Shown: one piece after another, positions 63,415 through 64,000 of the stretch
Numbering within the stretch: position 1 is the first letter of the stretch
Layout: every line of letters starts with the position of its first letter
Assembly (NCBI GenBank): GCA_963576565.1
Contig: OY755044.1
Coordinates: 95,122,752-95,186,751, forward strand
Reading direction: 5' to 3'
From: Aspidapion aeneum
Lineage: Eukaryota > Arthropoda > Insecta > Coleoptera > Brentidae
Length of the DNA: 64,000 bases
The notes under the pieces: generated by a model
Seen by the model: the letters and a program-made list of their open reading frames with translations, nothing else
The model's database searches: none
What the model was told of the DNA's origin: nothing
Made by a program: the position numbers and the translations under genes

Positions 63415-64000
63415 TCACTTAGTTTACTAGCTCAAACGGCTTCACTCTTTTTAGTCTTCGAACTAGCATAGTATTGTCTAGAAGCTGAATTGCTTCCACA
63501 TTCACATGCCGATGGAGTCTATCTTCATGGCTTTTTGCGTACTTTTTATAGTCTCTGCTACAGTTTCAATTTTTAGATCTCGATGAATTTCGAACGTACC
63601 AAGGTGCATTCACAATGTTTCTTAATACTTTATTTTGAAATCTCTGTAAAACTAGAATGTTACTCTCTTTAGCACAACCCCATAGTTGAATACCATATGT
63701 CCATACTGGTTTCAGTATTTGTCTGTAAAGCAGTAACTTATTATGAATTGTTAAATTGGACTTCCTTCCAATTAGCCAGTTCATTTTTCTATACCTTATC
63801 TCAAGTTCTTCTTTTTTTTTTCTTAACATGTGCTTTTCAGCGCAGTTTGGCATCAAGTGTCATACCTAGATATTTTGCCTGATTTGAATATGGTACGGGA
63901 ATGTTGTTAATTGTTATTTGTGTTATATGGGATTTATATTTTTGTTTGTAAAATCAACATGGATTGATTTGGTTTCATTTAATTATATTTGCCACTTTGT
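63415..64000 (-). pseudogene. Jockey-type LINE reverse transcriptase, runs off the window
   Basis: Minus strand: NQAKYLGMTLDAKLR, YRKMNWLIGRKSNLTIHNKL, LLYRQILKPVWTYGIQLWGC and VLQRFQNKVLRNIVNAPWYV, the C-terminal RT region of Jockey-clade LINEs. A frameshift near 63580 continues FEIHRDLKIETVAETIK. The upstream RT is beyond the edge. Confidence 0.85.

Overview
This is non-coding-rich animal DNA, most likely from an insect (possibly a beetle; the order is a guess). It is AT-rich, has spliceosomal introns, and is packed with transposable elements (TEs) of insect-typical families. There is no sign of prokaryotic organisation, CRISPR or operons.

The one host gene I can support is an orthologue of WDR81, a BEACH plus WD40 protein that works on endosomes. 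It lies on the minus strand across almost the whole window. Twelve exons (57871 down to 6708) can be placed with canonical GT/AG junctions. Their reading phases join exactly, giving 4164 nt or 1388 codons from the middle of the BEACH domain into the C-terminal WD40 repeats. The 5' part (about the first third of the protein in the human relative) lies beyond 57.9 kb or outside the window. The last WD40 exon(s) were not found between 1 and 6.7 kb. Nearly everything else up to 57.9 kb is intron, swollen by TEs.

Layout by region. 1-6.6 kb: a rearranged cluster of a long-terminal-inverted-repeat (TIR) family, two Helentron-like (HINE-like) elements, a 70-bp perfect palindrome and a LINE reverse-transcriptase relic. 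9.2-11.1 kb: a Penelope-like retroelement with a GIY-YIG domain and a hammerhead-ribozyme-like motif, enclosed in 75-bp inverted repeats. 13-14.5 kb: a Tc1/mariner-like transposase pseudogene split by a MITE with TA target duplication. 14.9-16.6 kb: a TIR element with internal tandem repeats. 17.5-19.5 kb: HINE-like elements (one with about 90 CTGT units) and a broken LINE. 20.4-21.9 kb: a 1.5-kb hairpin element. 22.7-23.7 kb: a decayed Crypton tyrosine recombinase. 27.3-28.0 kb: the cleanest copy of the long-TIR family, with a 9-bp target duplication. 29.8-31.7 kb: a tRNA-like/SINE-like repeat joined to an RTE-type LINE. 35-37.7 kb: a LINE relic abutting a HINE. 40.4-42.4 kb: a 2-kb long-TIR element. 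42.4-45.8 kb: a scrambled Ty3/gypsy element. 46.5-48.25 kb: a LINE with an open RT/RNase H frame, inserted in a tRNA-like sequence. 54.3-57.1 kb: two more HINEs, one with about 119 CTGT units. 57.9-64 kb: MITEs, a THAP-domain relic, an 888-bp tandem array and a Jockey-type LINE running off the edge.

The most unusual material is the HINE-like family: at least seven copies with paired subterminal hairpins sharing one stem, a CTGT microsatellite and roughly 110-bp internal repeats. Next are the Penelope-like element with its ribozyme-like motif and the tRNA-like sequences carrying LINEs. None of this was tested by search; all calls come from reading the sequence and from memory of the families.
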